Shown: positions 5,605 through 5,904 of the stretch, piece by piece
Layout of the letters: every line of letters begins with the position of its first letter
How positions within the stretch are numbered: position 1 is the stretch's first letter
NCBI GenBank assembly: GCA_026710565.1
Contig: JAPOQV010000601.1
Location: 1 to 5,904 of the forward strand
Origin: Spirochaetaceae bacterium
Lineage (GTDB): Bacteria > Spirochaetota > Spirochaetia > SZUA-6 > Bin103
Direction of reading: 5' to 3'
DNA: 5,904 nt
Translations under genes and position numbers: made by a program
The notes under the pieces: model-generated
Told to the model about the DNA's origin: nothing
What the model saw: only the letters and a program-made list of their open reading frames with translations
Databases searched by the model: none

Positions 5605-5904
5605 TCATCCGTCAGGAATGCGCCTTGAGCCATGCGGCGCGTGCCGATGGCGGTGATGGACTCCACAGAGCAAGCGGAGGTTCTCAAGATCGGCGCTGCC
5701 GCCCATCGCATACGGCAGGATGTGGTCTATCTCGATCATATGTCGCGAGTTGCAGCGGCGTCCAGTCTGTCGATCGACGTAGCTGCAGCAGCCTCCGTCC
5801 CGCTGCCAGACCTGTCGTCGCACCGCCGCCGGAATGGCGCGGCCCGAAGCGCGCGGCTTCGCCGTCGGAGTGACGGCGCCGTTCGGTTTCCGTCCGGCAG
5901 CGGC
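5605..5904 (-). CDS. HNH endonuclease, C-terminal part (runs off the right edge)
   Basis: The reading frame is open from the right edge to a TGA at 5607-5605, giving 99 visible residues of a longer protein. After a basic, low-complexity linker (1-20), the sequence GRAIPAAVRRQVWQRDGG (21-38) leads into an HNH/zinc-finger nuclease fold. Cys39 or Cys40, Cys51, Cys80 and His83 or His84 are candidate zinc ligands, IEIDH (57-61) holds the first catalytic His, LENL (73-76) the Asn, and CGVHH (80-84) the last His. Such domains cut DNA using a metal ion. In similar bacterial proteins this domain ends a longer protein whose N-terminal part is helical and poorly characterised; that part is not visible here. 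An internal GTG at 5823 could be mistaken for the start, but the conserved motif begins upstream of it. The role (restriction, mobile element or domesticated nuclease) cannot be decided from this fragment. Confidence 0.85.
   Translation of the reverse strand, partial: AAAGRKPNGAVTPTAKPRASGRAIPAAVRRQVWQRDGGCCSYVDRQTGRRCNSRHMIEIDHILPYAMGGSADLENLRLLCGVHHRHRHAPHGSRRIPDG

Noticed and set aside
4624..5904. Two nuclease genes together as a possible defence system
   Set aside because: One is exported and has its own promoter, the other is truncated at the edge, and no sensor, methyltransferase, toxin-antitoxin or helicase gene is visible.

Overview
This is a G+C-rich bacterial window (roughly two thirds G+C by eye). 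Every gene I can support is on the minus strand, so genes are described here from high to low coordinates. The content is chromosomal housekeeping and accessory material: nutrient transporters and secreted or mobile-type nucleases. I see no phage, IS element, CRISPR array, tRNA or rRNA. No species can be named. A fused DctQ-DctM permease and an MFS-HEAT fusion both recall spirochaete-type genomes (Treponema pallidum has a fused TRAP permease), but this placement is from memory and tentative. None of the visible gene starts has a convincing Shine-Dalgarno sequence.

Layout. The right edge (5605-5904) holds the C-terminal part of an HNH endonuclease whose N-terminus lies outside the window. A 120-base gap follows, carrying a promoter. 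Next is a secreted staphylococcal-nuclease-like protein with a C-terminal lamin-tail domain (4624-5484). A 47-base gap holds a strong sigma70-type promoter (TTGACG-N17-TACCTT) within an inverted repeat. Then comes a tightly packed transport operon: an MFS transporter fused to cytoplasmic HEAT repeats (2333-4576), a fused TRAP permease DctQM (319-2322, 10-base gap), and the N-terminus of the TRAP solute-binding protein DctP (295 to the left edge, 23-base gap).

How the genes work together. DctP and DctQM form one tripartite, ion-gradient-driven TRAP importer: the periplasmic receptor delivers a solute, probably a carboxylate, to the membrane permease. The MFS-HEAT protein is probably co-transcribed with them from the promoter just upstream of it; its substrate is unknown. 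The nuclease-LTD protein has its own promoter and is predicted to be exported, where it could degrade extracellular or periplasmic nucleic acid.

Most interesting observations. Two promoters place their -10 boxes only 6 and 8 bases before the start codon, which predicts leaderless mRNAs. An inverted repeat has half-sites placed just upstream of the -35 and directly against the -10 of the transport operon promoter. The MFS transporter carries an alpha-solenoid tail and sits in a TRAP operon. The dctP signal-peptide region contains an in-frame 12-base tandem repeat. I did not find strong evidence for a wholly new system.
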